A stretch of 64,000 nt of DNA from Cymbidium sinense (lineage: Eukaryota > Streptophyta > Magnoliopsida > Asparagales > Orchidaceae). Each line of letters begins with the position of its first letter. Position 1 is the first letter of the stretch. This document shows positions 1 to 13,300 of this stretch, one piece after another. The notes beneath the pieces were generated by a model, which was not told the DNA's origin, ran no database searches, and saw only the letters and a program-made list of their open reading frames with translations. The stretch spans positions 152,793,009-152,857,008 of the forward strand of contig CM038216.1 of NCBI GenBank assembly GCA_021442155.1, written 5' to 3'. The translations under genes were made by a program, and so were the position numbers.

Positions 1-1010
1 TATGGTAGCCTCAGATCTATCTCTTGGTCGGCTCTCTAGTTCTCCCTGATCTCAGGGTTTCCAACTTACCTAGTTAGGTGGCGCGCACCTTGAATTCAAG
101 CTCCAGTGTGCTTCCTCCACTTCCGCCTTCTTCACTTTGGTAGCCTCCACTAACCTATATAACGTTGTTGACCCATCTCAGCTGTTCTCCCGATCTGGAT
201 TTTCAAGACTGATGTGTACGCATCCCAAATTCAGGCTCTAGTGTGCTTCCGCCTTCTTCTCTTTGGTAGCCTCAATTAACTTGTATAACTTGATCTAACC
301 CCTCTCATAGCTCCAGTTCTCCCCGTCGGTTTCCAATGGTTATGCGGCATGCATCCTAGACTCGTCTTCTTCTCTTTGGTAGCCTCCACTAAAGTGGCGG
401 TCACCCTCTGTGCTCAGTTCTCCGATCTCGGAGTTTTCTAACACAGTTAGGTGGGGTGCATCCCAAATTCAGGCTCCAGTGTGCTTCCACTTTCTTCTCT
501 TTGGTAGCCTCCACTAACCTGTATAACGGTGTCGACCCCTCTCACAGACTCCAGTTCTCCCCGATCTCGGGGTTTCCAACTGACCTAGTTAGGCGGCGTA
601 TCCCAAATTCAGGCTCTAGTGTGCTTCCGTCTTCTTCTCTTTAGTAGCATTCATTAACTTATATAATGGTGTTGACCCCTCTCGTAGGGTCCAGTTCTCC
701 CCGATCTCGGGGTTTCCAAGTGACCTGGTTAGGCAGCATGCATCCCGAATTTAGGCTCTAGTGTGCTTCTGCTTTCTTATCTTTGGTAGCCTCCACTAAC
801 TAATATAGCAGTGCTGACCCCTCTTATAGGCTCCAGTTATCCCCGATCTTATGGTTTCCAGCTGACTTGGTTAGGCGTCGCGCTCCTGAATTCAGGCTCC
901 AGTGTGCATCTACTTTCTTCTCTTTGGTAGCCTCTACTAACTTGAATAATAGTGTTGACCCCACTCAGACTGATTCTCCCATCTCGGGGTTTCCAACGAC
1001 TGGTTTGGCA
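1..1010. repeat. Tandem repeat array, about 8 units of 115-142 bp
   Basis: The motif TTTGGTAGCCTCCACTAAC recurs at about 6, 141, 264, 379, 504, 644, 786 and 926. Each unit also holds a 'GGCTC(C/T)AGTGTGCTTC' block and a 'CCGATCTCGGGGTTTCC' block. Units have diverged and differ in length by small indels. The array is cut by the left window edge. It lies just upstream (in + sense) of the antisense accessory gene of the adjacent Tat-lineage element, so it is probably part of that element's 3' non-coding region. No coding potential is supported; open frames across it are by-products of the repeat. Confidence 0.85.
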
Positions 1011-1055
1011 CATCTCAATTGCTCTAGTGTGCTTACAATTCTGAAGAATATTTTC

Positions 1056-2848
<1,793 letters not shown>

Positions 2849-2984
2849 TTATATTTTTATTTCATTTGTATTTCAATTTGAGAATTCAAGTTAGATGACA
2901 TATGATCATGTTTATGTATGTGTCATAGTGCTTTGAAATTTTATTTTAGAATAAAGTGGTTGATGTTTAAACTAATTTAGGTTG

Positions 2985-3335
2985 TATATCGGAAAGTTAT
3001 TTAGTGACGTTGGCTTGTATATTTTAAGAGAAAATATAGCATGAATTTATAACCCATCCGAGGTTGTTTGTCAGAGTTTTGTTCGATGACATTAACTTGT
3101 GTGGAGTAGGTGTGAAGTTTTGACCTATCCGAGGTTGTTTATCAGAGTTCTCACTCGATGACGTTAACCTGTGTGAAGTAGGTGTGAAGTTTTGATATAT
3201 CCGAGGTTGTTTGTGAGTATTCGCTCGATGATGTTAACCTGTATGGAGTAAGTGTGAAGTTTGACATATCCGAGATTATTTGTTAGAGTCTTCCCTCGAT
3301 GACGTTAACCTATGTGGAGTAGGTCTAATCGAAAT
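2985..3335. repeat. Tandem repeat, 4-5 units of about 72 bp
   Basis: Units carry 'ATCCGAGGTTGTTTGT.AGAGT' and 'TCGATGACGTTAACCTGTGTGGAGTAGG', with starts at about 3055, 3127, 3199 and 3267 and a weaker unit before them. The array lies between the end of the accessory gene (poly(A) signal near 2950, + strand) and the end of pol (- strand), in the space where two convergent transcripts would end. Confidence 0.85.
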
Positions 3336-3449
3336 CACTTAAGATCAATTTTTCTTTCTTCTTATTACTATTATTTTGATTTATCATTTTCTCAAACAAA
3401 AATATGAAACATCAAAATATAGAGTTCAGTCAATATTACATAGAAATTC

Positions 3450-6400
3450 ATTGAGGTTCTGATTTCAAGTGCAATGTAAGAGTTTTTCCTCTGAATCTTT
3501 GAGCTTGAAAGGTTTAACCACATTAACCATCACATAAGGTCCTTCCTAAAGAGGTGAAGGTTTGTTACGTTGTGGTTCTTTTCTCGTAGATACTCAACTT
3601 CGTAGAACTAGATCTCCAATGTTGATGAGTCCGAGATTCACTCTCCCATTGAAGTAACGAGCGATCCGTTAATGATAAGCAGCATTTTTGATTGAAGCTA
3701 CTTCCCTTATTTATAGCAGTAAATCTAAATGATATCGGAGTTTTTCTTCATTATTTGTTGCATCAAAAATCTGGACTTTAGGATTGGGGATACCGATGTC
3801 AATTGGAATAATCGCCTACATCCTAAAACATAAATTATAAGGTGTCTCACTAGTTGGTGTTCTTGTAGTTGTTCGATAAGCCCATAATACATTAAGGAGT
3901 TCGTCCACCCAATACCCCCAGCCTTATCCAAACATGTCTTCGAACCTTTTAGAATTATTTGATTTGTGACCTCAATTTGACCATCTATTTGGGGGTATGC
4001 TACAACTATATGAACCAATTGAATGAGTAAATCTTTACAGAAGGATGTGAATTATTTTCCTGTGAATTGAGTCATGTTATATGTTATAATTTTAGCTAGA
4101 ATTCCAAAATGACAAATAATATTTTTCCAAACAAATTATTTAGCATTGGCTTATGTGATTTTTGCTAATGGTTCTGCCTCAACCCATTTAGTGAAATAAT
4201 CTATCATCATAATGATGGATTTTCATCATGAATAGGAGTAGTCCCATAATATCTATTCCCCATTAAAGCGAAAGGACAAATGCCGGAAAAGATGAAAGTT
4301 CTATTGGAATGTGGTTGAGATTAGAATGCATCCGATAATTGTTATACTTTTTACAAAATCTAATGCATCACTTTTATTGTAAAAAACTTGTCTCGATTTT
4401 GTGTGCTCCCCCAAGTGTTCTCCATAAATACCCGAATGGACTTCTAAGTGCATACTCGCTCGAATGGTGAGACATTTGAGATATGGGTGAATGATCTTTT
4501 GTATAATTCGTCACAGATAATGCTGAAGTTTGCGGCTTGTCATTGAATATGGATGGTGACAACTGGATCTTCTAGTAGAGCTCCATCACGTAAAAAGATG
4601 AATATCAGATCTATCCAAGAAACTTGCCTTGATTCATCAATGGATTGTATTTCCCAAGGTCCTGTATGCTGGAAAAATGAATGTCTTCTACATACTTTCT
4701 CTTGTAAATGTCAGAAGATGTTGAAGTAGCAAGCTTTGAAAGAGTATCAGCTCTAGCATTTTGATTTCTCAGAATGTGAATGATTTGATATTTACTTATT
4801 CGAGCTAGAAGAGATTTCATTATATGAAGGTATTGTGTCAGATGATGATTATGAGTATTAAAATCCTTCAACTTAATAAGTTAATTAGTAAATTATAAGA
4901 TTTTGAACTTCACAATTAATAGCTAATTTTAGCCCGCTACTAAGGCTTTGTATCTTGCAACATTGCTAGTAGTCGAAAACTTTAAATGTAGTTCATATTC
5001 AAGGACATCTTGTTGAGGAAAAATGAGTAGAATTTTTACTCCAACACCAGAGTCTGATGCTTCATCAACAAATAAAATCCAATGTTGCTATATTGAATGA
5101 GAAGAATTTATTTCAATAGAATCTAGGATGATGCATTCAACAATAAAATATGCTAATACCTGAGATTTTATATCTAGTAAAAAAAGTGAATATCAAATTC
5201 TCCCAATTCAACTGACAATTTAATTAATCTGTCAGAAGCTTCTGGTTTTTGGAGGATAGTTTTGAGTGGAAGTTGTGTATAAACGCCGATAGAGTGACCT
5301 TGAAAATATGGGCGTACCTTTCTTACCGAGAACACTAATGCTAAAGCAGTTTTATCTGCTAAAGGATAACGTCCTTCTACGTCAGATAGAATTTTACTAA
5401 TGTAATAAATTGATCGTTGCCCCCTAGCCTCCTCACTGACCAATATTGAGCTTATTGCATGATGCGAGATAGTGAGATATAAATAAAGCATTTATCCCGG
5501 GATTGACTTTGATAATAATGGTGGTGAGGAAAAATATTTTTTGAGTTGTTCAAATATAGTTTGACATTCATCAGTCCATTAAAAACTATTATTTCAAGCA
5601 CTCTTGAGTATTCAAAAGAACGATAAGTATTTATCTCCTATTCCGGCTAGAAATCGTGATAAGGCCACCATCCTTCCATCCAAGCGTTGCACCTCCTTTA
5701 TGCTCTTTGGGGGCACCATATCTTGAACAACCTTATTCTTTTCTGGGTTAGCCTCGATCCCTCGATGAGTGGTCATAAATTCTAAAAATTTTCTAGATGT
5801 AACTCTGAAAGCACATTTGGAGGGATTTAAACGTATATTATACTATCGAAGAAGCTTGAAACATTGCTCAAGATCATTGAGGTGTTTTATCATTTCAGTA
5901 CTTTTAACCAATATATCATCCACATACACTTCCATAGTATGACCAAGAAGAGTTTTGAAAACTTTATTTATTAGGCGTTGATGCGTGGCTCCTGCATTTT
6001 TCAATCCAAATGACATTACTCAATAATAATATAACCCTTTATTAGTCTAGAAAGCAGTGGCTTCTTCATCACCTGGATTCTTCTTTATTTGATTATATCC
6101 AGAGTAAGCATCCATAAAACTAAGCATTTGATGACCTGAAGTGACGTCGACCAACTGGTCTTATGCGCGGAAGAAGAAAATTGTCCTTTGGGCAAGCTTT
6201 ATTAAGATCGGTGTAGTCAACACACATTCTCCATGCCCCACTAGTCTTTTTTACCATAACAATGTTTCCTAACTAAATAGGATAATGCACTTCTCGTATG
6301 AATCTTGCGTCCAAAAGCTTATCAACTTCCTATTCAATTGCTTGTAAACGATATGGAGTGAAGTTTCTTTTCTTCTGAATGATGGGCTTGAATGCTGAGT

Positions 6401-7100
6401 TAATTTTGAGGGAATGAGATATTACCTGTGATCAAGTGTCATATCTCTTGGACTCCAAAAAAATATCCGGTTTGGCAGTAAAAATTGATGTACCTTTTCT
6501 TTCATCTAGAGAAACGAACCTACTTGCACTTTTTTTGAGAGATATTCTTGATAAAGGGATGATCAACTCTTTGAGGTGACGCTCGAGAGTGTTTCTTCAT
6601 CTCTTAAATCAAAATTTTTAATGCTTAATGTTATTGAGGGTTGTGGTCAGGCTTGCCTCAAGTAACAGGTTTGTGATATCTGCTAGTTGCCACGAACCTC
6701 TCCTATTTCATTAGAGGTTGAAAATTTTATTTTCAGATGAGATATGGAAGCGATAGCGCCAAAAAATTGATTGCAAGGGTCTTCCAAAGATAGCATTATA
6801 GGCTGATTTTGATTTAACTATCATAAATTGAACCAAATATGTGGCTTATTTAGGGAATTCCTTAAGAGTAATAGGGAGTGTTATTGTTTCTTTTACCCTC
6901 ATCGGTCAATTGTCAAAGCCAAATAATGGCCCAGTAGCTGGTTGGAGTTTTTCTTTTACAAGAACCATTTTTAAGAATATTGAGTAGAATAATACATTGA
7001 CAGAGCTATCATTATCAACCAAAATTCTCTTAACATTATATCCTTAAGAATATTGATAACTAAGGGATCTTCATGTGGAGTTTGTATCCCTTCAAAGTCA
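3450..7100 (-). pseudogene. Degenerate pol of Tat-lineage Ty3/gypsy element 1 (PR-RT-gRH-aRH-IN)
   Basis: The domains read from right to left. Protease lies near 6720-7020 (VDND.S.NVLFYS; SAYNAIFGRP). Reverse transcriptase lies near 5640-6420, with the catalytic YVDD at 5915-5926 intact. RT-linked RNase H lies near 5170-5500 (SKILSDVEGRYPLADKTALA). A second RNase H follows near 4610-5090 (LRNQNARADTLSKLA). The integrase core and C-terminus lie near 3450-4370 (VAYPQIDGQIEVTN; a REKNHNVTNLHLF stretch near 3540-3600). Two RNase H domains between RT and integrase are the hallmark of the Tat clade of non-chromoviral Ty3/gypsy elements. Numerous stops and frameshifts mean it cannot encode a polyprotein. 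The longest open pieces are 5174-5491 and 3725-4018. Confidence 0.85.
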
Positions 7101-7399
7101 GAATCATTAAATACGATAAATTGATCAATTCGTGTCCTCTTCATTCTAGGCTCTTCCGGTGTAGTGAGTAGAACTTGATAATAAAATTGTGGTCCGCTAA
7201 CGATATTTTCTATTTCTCCGACTATTTGTCGATCTTCTTGCGATTATCTTGGTTACTGTCTTGGATGGGGTTGGTTTTGACTTCTCACAGGATTATTATT
7301 ATTTCTTTGTTGATTCTGAACAAATTATCGAAGGTAGTCATGCTGTAACAACCTTTCGATTTCTTCCTTTAGATGTCTACAGGCTCTAGTGGTATGTCC

Positions 7400-8640
7400 G
7401 TATCCTCGATGAAAATAAGACGCCGATCCGATTTGTTCTACTAGGGATTAGGCCATTTGATATTATTTTCAGAATAGCCATTAAAATGTCGTTGGAGAAG
7501 CATTTAAGGGTGTATATTCTTTTATGGGAGGCTCATGCATGACAAGCTTAGAGGTAGTCCAAATTTCTCACGATCATGCTTTTTTTATCGAGATGTGAAG
7601 GCATTCATCTCCTTTACGCTTTTTAGAAGAATGTTCAAATTGCTTTTGTGGGCATTGATGGCCTCATCTGCCATGATTTGTACCTCTACTCTCTGTATGA
7701 GGTCTCCATAAGAAGGAGTTGTTTTTCTCATCAATGATGAGTAAAGGTCCGTGCTTTAGCCTCCTAAAACACTCGTAATAATTCAGGTCTACTCGAATTT
7801 GTCGAGCTTCACTCGAGAATCTTTGAAAAATACTCTTTTAGTATTTCTTCTTCATTTTGACGTATTCCAGAAAGGTGAGATGGATCTTTAATGATTCGTC
7901 GATTTGAAATGAATTGTTCGATAAAGAGTTTGGCCAAATGAGAAAAGTTTATAATGCTCCCCTGAGGGAGGGAATAGAATCATGTACGAGCTTGTCCTTT
8001 GAGAGTAACCAAAAAAACTTGACAGAGTAGAGCATCAGAAGCTTGCTGGATGTGCATAATAGTTCTATAATGATCGATGCGCTTATAAGGATCAAAAGTC
8101 CCATCGTAAGGCTCCATGTTAGGTAGTTTAAATCCCATCGGGATGGTTGTTGAAGAACTGAATCATGCAAAGAAGAAGATTCTTGAATGCTCCGACGAGG
8201 AATGAATTGTCTATTTCTTTGAGGAAATTCTTCTCGGATTAAACGCCACAACTCATTTCTAGTGGCTTCACGAGATGTTCCCATAAAACGGGGCCGATTC
8301 AACCCCAAAGAAAGAGGAATGGGATTGAAGGTCGTGGATATATAATAGTGAGTTGAACTAGAACATCAATATCCATATTAGAATGATGTTCATAGGGAGT
8401 TTCCGCATGATCATGAGGTGGTTCTTCATTAGTTTCTCCAACAAAATCAACTCTATCCCGTTGTCGATATCTTTGATTTGCACCAAGTTGTGGTGCCCTT
8501 CTCGGTTGTCTAGCTCATAGTAAATGATGAAGGATTTGAGCCTATTGTTCATCCATTCTTCTCATACGCTCCTCAAATGTACGAAATGTTTCACCTGGTT
8601 GGTGGTTTTGATCTTGTTGGAAAACTTGGTTATCTGACAT
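7400..8640 (-). pseudogene. Degenerate gag of Tat-lineage element 1
   Basis: An ATG at 8638-8640 (- strand) opens a peptide beginning MSDNQVFQQDQ with a FEERMRRMDEQ stretch, and it soon hits a stop. Downstream, in shifting frames at about 7870-8150, are motifs of plant Ty3/gypsy gag: a 'MEPYDGTFDPYKRIDHY'-like block, then a 'QASDALLCQVFLVTLKGQA'-like block. One open piece spans 7949-8308. The order (gag right of protease on the - strand) agrees with the rest of the element. Several frameshifts are needed to read it through, so it is not functional. Confidence 0.7.
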
Positions 8641-9500
8641 TACGAAAGTAATGAGAATCGCTTTTCCAATGATCAACTAACCGTCGAAATCTTATAGATA
8701 GAATAAAACTTCTTCTTCCTTTGTATGAAAATCAAGTACACATACAGATAATTGAAAAGAGAATAAGAAACTCCAAAATTTTTACATGGAAGAGGGTAAA
8801 AAATCATGGGCCTACTTAAGAAAAGATGTTTCAATATATCAACTTTTACAAATTTTGAATCTTCCGATAGCGATTACAAGATTGTATGAGAAATTCGATA
8901 ATAAAATTCCGTAATCGTTACAAATTATAATAGTTGGATCAGAATTGTTGGTGGCTGGCGATAATAGTGATACAACGGTGGCGATGACGAACTTCAAACT
9001 TCTAGCTCTCTCTCAGCTTTCTCCCAAGTTTGCTTCTAGCTCATTTTCTCTATGACAAGAATGTGGTCCTATTTATAGGATTTTGAGAGGGCATTTTGAT
9101 CATTGCAGTCAAAATTCCAAAACACTCCATCAGACGGTGTATATCGATTCATTTGATCATAGATAGTTTTTTTTGGTGATTTGACTATTCAAATGATATT
9201 GAAGTGATCTTAGCGTTGAATTCATCTCGTCGAGCCGTCGATTTGATTATAAGACGCCAAATTTGGAAATCATTTGATCATCTATGTCTCGAAATTTTCA
9301 TATGTAGGGCTGATTTAAAGTTTCATTTTGGCTCGATTTAACTTGATTCTAGTGTTATTGACTCATCTCATTGCGTCATTGAATTTGATTGAATATATGC
9401 TTTAACTTGAAATCTATCGATTCTTAATTATTATAATACCATGTCTAATGCATATCTTTATCTTATATTTTTATAAATAAAAATATCTCGTATTCATATT
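8641..9500 (-). mobile_element. Leader and probable 5' LTR of Tat-lineage element 1
   Basis: This stretch lies upstream of the gag ATG. It contains a strong TATA box on the - strand (9069-9078), followed in the sense direction by a transcribed-looking AG-rich leader. I could not find a convincing primer binding site or a matching second LTR, since the 3' copy should lie left of the window. LTR borders are therefore estimates. No host gene is visible here. Confidence 0.5.
9069..9078 (-). promoter_or_regulatory. TATA box of the element 1 LTR
   Basis: The - strand reads CTATAAATAG, a close match to the plant TATA consensus. It lies about 430 bp upstream of the gag ATG and in the same direction as gag-pol. 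It is the probable Pol II promoter of the LTR. It points away from the transporter gene. Confidence 0.6.
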
Positions 9501-9925
9501 GTATTATATATATATCTTTTGTGTTCGATCTTAGACTTGGTTTGAGAGGATTTTTTAGTCGTTTCGTTTGAAAATATAATTTTAATTTTGTTATCCGTTT
9601 GAATAGTGTCTAAACTGTGTTTTAAATTCCATTTGAAAGCTCCATTTTAGCCCCTTTTTAAAAAGCAAAAGACAAATCCTTTTTCAAGAAATACTTTTAA
9701 AATAGCTTTTCAGGAATCCAAAAAATTTAGTCAAACGAAGCTTAGGTTAAGAGCTTTGAGCACAATTTAATGTGGCTCGACTTGTTACGCCGTAATCACC
9801 ACGGAACTGTTCAAGTGGCCCACCCTCGTTCGTGTATCTTTCTACTCCTTGCAGTTGGTTGCGTCGAGGTTTCGAAGAGCAAGAAAAACCCATTTTGAAA
9901 AAGCCGGACGGAAAGCGAGACAGTA
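9501..9925 (+). promoter_or_regulatory. Upstream and 5' UTR region of the PHT4 transporter gene
   Basis: This is the short stretch between the decayed retrotransposon and the transporter ATG. The last 130 bp or so turn GC-richer and probably form the 5' UTR. I see no well-placed TATA box; the only TATA-like run (about 9500-9515) is some 410 bp from the ATG. If this is the promoter, element 1 lies immediately behind it, transcribed in the opposite direction. Confidence 0.4.
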
Positions 9926-10315
9926 ATGGCCACCATCTGTTCGTTCCGCAACTACCACTCTACCATCTCCGACCACCCCTCTCCACTCCTCCTCCGCTTC
10001 TCCCTAATTTCCACTCCCAACCTCCGCCCCGTCTGCTCCGGCGATCGACGGCGCCGGCTTCGGTTCTCTGTATCCGCTGCCAGAAACCGGAAGGTTGAAG
10101 AGGAGATCTCCGATGATCGGCGTGCCGGTACTTTAACTGGTGCGAGGCGGAGCTCGGCAATGGAAGTGGGAAAGAAGGTCGAAAATGGTTTGGATAGCGA
10201 CGTTGGAGTATACGATGATTTTGAATGGAAGTGGCCTTTGTGGAAGGAGCTGCCGATGCGTTATAGGCTCATTGGGACGACGTCGCTTGCTTTCGTTATT
10301 TGCAACATGGATAAG
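9926..10315 (+). CDS. PHT4;5: PHT4 transporter exon 1 (transit peptide and first helix)
   Basis: The ATG at 9926 opens 130 codons. Residues 1-65 or so are rich in Ser, Arg and Pro, as in plastid transit peptides; the basic block [14 protein letters not shown] is a plausible cleavage area. Mature homology starts at [15 protein letters not shown] and runs through [15 protein letters not shown]. The family continues directly with VNLS, which begins exon 2, so the exon must end at AAG (10315). The next bases are GCATTC, so the donor is GC rather than GT. An overlapping frame (9832-10098) is a shadow of this exon. Confidence 0.85.
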
Positions 10316-13300
10316 GCATTCTTCTATGCTAGTTTTTATTTATTTTTCCCTTTTTAAGCAAGAGTAATGCTACAAAAACAGATTCATTGTTAGAAGATGG
10401 TCAAATTACTTGTGAGTGATGGATTCGATACAAATTTGTTGAAAACGGAGTGTAAAAGAGGTATCCTATTATCAACGTACCGGGGCCCTAGCCAGTGGGC
10501 GGTGCAGGTTGGCATTGGAGGCTAGGAAGCCAAACGAGAACGGCTTGGCGAACAAACACGGAGCATATAGGGTTTTTATTGGAAGTGGCATTCGTGGACG
10601 GAGCTGTTCATGCATTATAAGCTCATTGTAACGGCAGACAGATGATGTACTTTGCACAACCACTGGGGGGTTATTCACAGCTATGTATACAATTGTGTAT
10701 AATATCTAGATAGTCGTGTACAGTCTCCCTCCCTATTGTTTATCCGTATACATTCTCTGCACCTAAAAAATTCTCCATCGGAGCAGCATCCTTTGCTTTC
10801 GTTGTTTGTGATATGTGTAAGGCATTCTTATGTTATAATCTTTTTTTGTTCTTTTGGTTAGAGTAATGCCACACCACATAAATAGATTCACGTTTAACAC
10901 AGGGCCACATCACTTGCGATCAATTAATACTAACAATATCCATTTACCTCTCCCAATCTTTGTGGGCTTGGAATGTGCTATAACCTATTTTAAACAATGT
11001 CTCATTGTTGCATCACTTAATATAAGGCCACATTACTCTTTGTCAGGTCACGAAAAGCATAGAAGGTAGTTCAGAGTTTTGAATTTAAGTGGCCTTCATG
11101 GAAATTGGATGGAGCTGCTCATGCTTTATTTGCTTATCAAGTTGACATTTAATTTTTTTAGTAGTTTGCAATATACTCATTGCATTCTTCTATTTGTATT
11201 TATTCTTTTCTTTTTAGCAAGAGCAATGCCATACTACACAAATAGATTTGTAGTTAGAATAGGGCTGCACCAACTAATGCTATAAAAATGGGCAATAACT
11301 CTCATAGTTCTTTTTAATAGAGTAGTTCTATAATGGAAAAACATTTCATTCAAATTCAATCTAACTCTATTAGCTCCAAAAACATTCCTATTGCTCCCCA
11401 AAATTACAAGCTTAACACTTTCTCATAATTTGATGGCCTGAATAGGAATAGAAATCATGCCTCATTTTAATAGTTTTTTTTTTTTCAGATTTAAGTTTTC
11501 TTATTTAAATATAAACTTTTGGCTTAAACATAAGATCTTTCATCCAAATATGTTGATTTATTATATATAAGATTTGTGATATAGATATAAGGATTTATCA
11601 TTTGTTCAACTTAGCTAGACATATTAATATTATCATATATGAGGTCTTTTGGTTGAGATGCTTTATTCAAATGTAAGTTGGTTGATCTACCTATGAGAAT
11701 GCCTGAAGATCATTTATTCAAAAGTCAAAACTTCTTATTATAGTATTAACTACATAAACTCATTTTAAGTGCAGGTTTTTGTTGGAATTCTAGCATCAAA
11801 CAACCAAATTTTTGTTGGTTAATGTTTATAGGATTAGGCTAACAATTTGCTAATTAACGAAAAAACCTTAGATTTTTTTTAAATCAATACATGACCTTTA
11901 TGTTGGGAGTAATCTTTATGCAAGGTTGAGGAGTTAAAGCTTGATTTATGATATGGAAGATAAAATGAATCACACTTTTTACTACGGATAAAATATTGTT
12001 TCATTACACTTCTATTCTATGTCTAATGCATTTTAAATCTCTTTATAATAATCTTATTATCAATATTGAATTTAAGTTTTGACATAAATTATTTTTAGAA
12101 GGGAGTTGAATATTTTTGTTGTTGAGAAGTCAAGAATCAGGTGTGGTAAAAGAATCAATGAGATAAAGAAATTTAGAAGATTAGAAGAACGAGTGCCTCG
12201 AAAGAAGGGGGGCTGAAGGCAAATTGAAAGAAAGTATTTAGAAGCCCTATGATTAGGAGGATCCAATCCCATGAGGGGATGGCAAAAGAAAGCCTTATTT
12301 AGTTCCTCATCAACCAATGAATTTATATTGAAGAAGATTTTATGGAGGTGGTTAGGAGAATTTTTTATCTTCTTATAATTTTTTGGATGTAATGGCAGGG
12401 AGAATAATGATCAATTGAAGAGGTGTCAAAAATCAAATGAGGAGCCATTCTTTTACTAAGTCATGAAAAAACAAAAGGTGGTGGGGTTTATGACTATGGT
12501 GTATAAATTTGAATGATATTTGGGATTATTTTAGGTCTGATTTTAGGTTTAGGGTGTTGGTTTAGGAAAACTAATTGGTATGCAAAATTGTAATCAGTTG
12601 TGAGTATGTTGTGTGGATAGAAAAATGAAGGTGGCTAGTGGCTAAGAATATGGACAATAGACTAATGTAATACCATAGAACCTTTCATATAGATCTTTAT
12701 CACAGAGATTACAGATTAGGTGCATGCTTAGGGAAGGATTTGATTTAGAATAGCTAATTGGATGGGGAAAATTTGAATTTCAGATGAGAATGTCATATGG
12801 ATGGATGAATGGGAATGTGATTCGTGGCTAGAATGTATAGAAGAAATCATCCGATATCTAGAACTTCACTTGTAGGTCTTCATGTTGGATTTGGATATTT
12901 TGATTGCTAAAAAGTGGATAATCTTGTGTAGAAAGGAGAATTAGGCGGATAAGAGGATATTTATTAGGAGAATAAATATATCAGAAAGGAAGGTAGCAGG
13001 TGGTTATAGGGCATGTAAATGCTCTATGATTAAGAAATGAAAGGATTCAATATTGTAGATGCCAAAAAAAATCCTTTGTTTTATTTCATCATCAACTAAT
13101 TGATTTATAACATATGACTTATTTTTTATAATGGTAGCCATAAATTCATAGACTTTCTAATCCAGCTAAAACTAAAATAATAACAAGCATATCCTAATTT
13201 ATGAATGACAATAAATGATTATATTACTCTTAATAATTGAAAGAATGACAAATAAAGACGAACATAAATATGATTATATTTTTATGATTGACATAAACAT

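Noticed and set aside
9832..10160. Pro-rich frames overlapping exon 1 on both strands
   Set aside because: Shadows of the transit-peptide coding region; the +2 frame from 9926 carries the family homology.
12520..12900. Possible LINE zf-RVT remnant (IGNG/WMDE-like words)
   Set aside because: Too short and frame-broken; more simply a weak tandem duplication.
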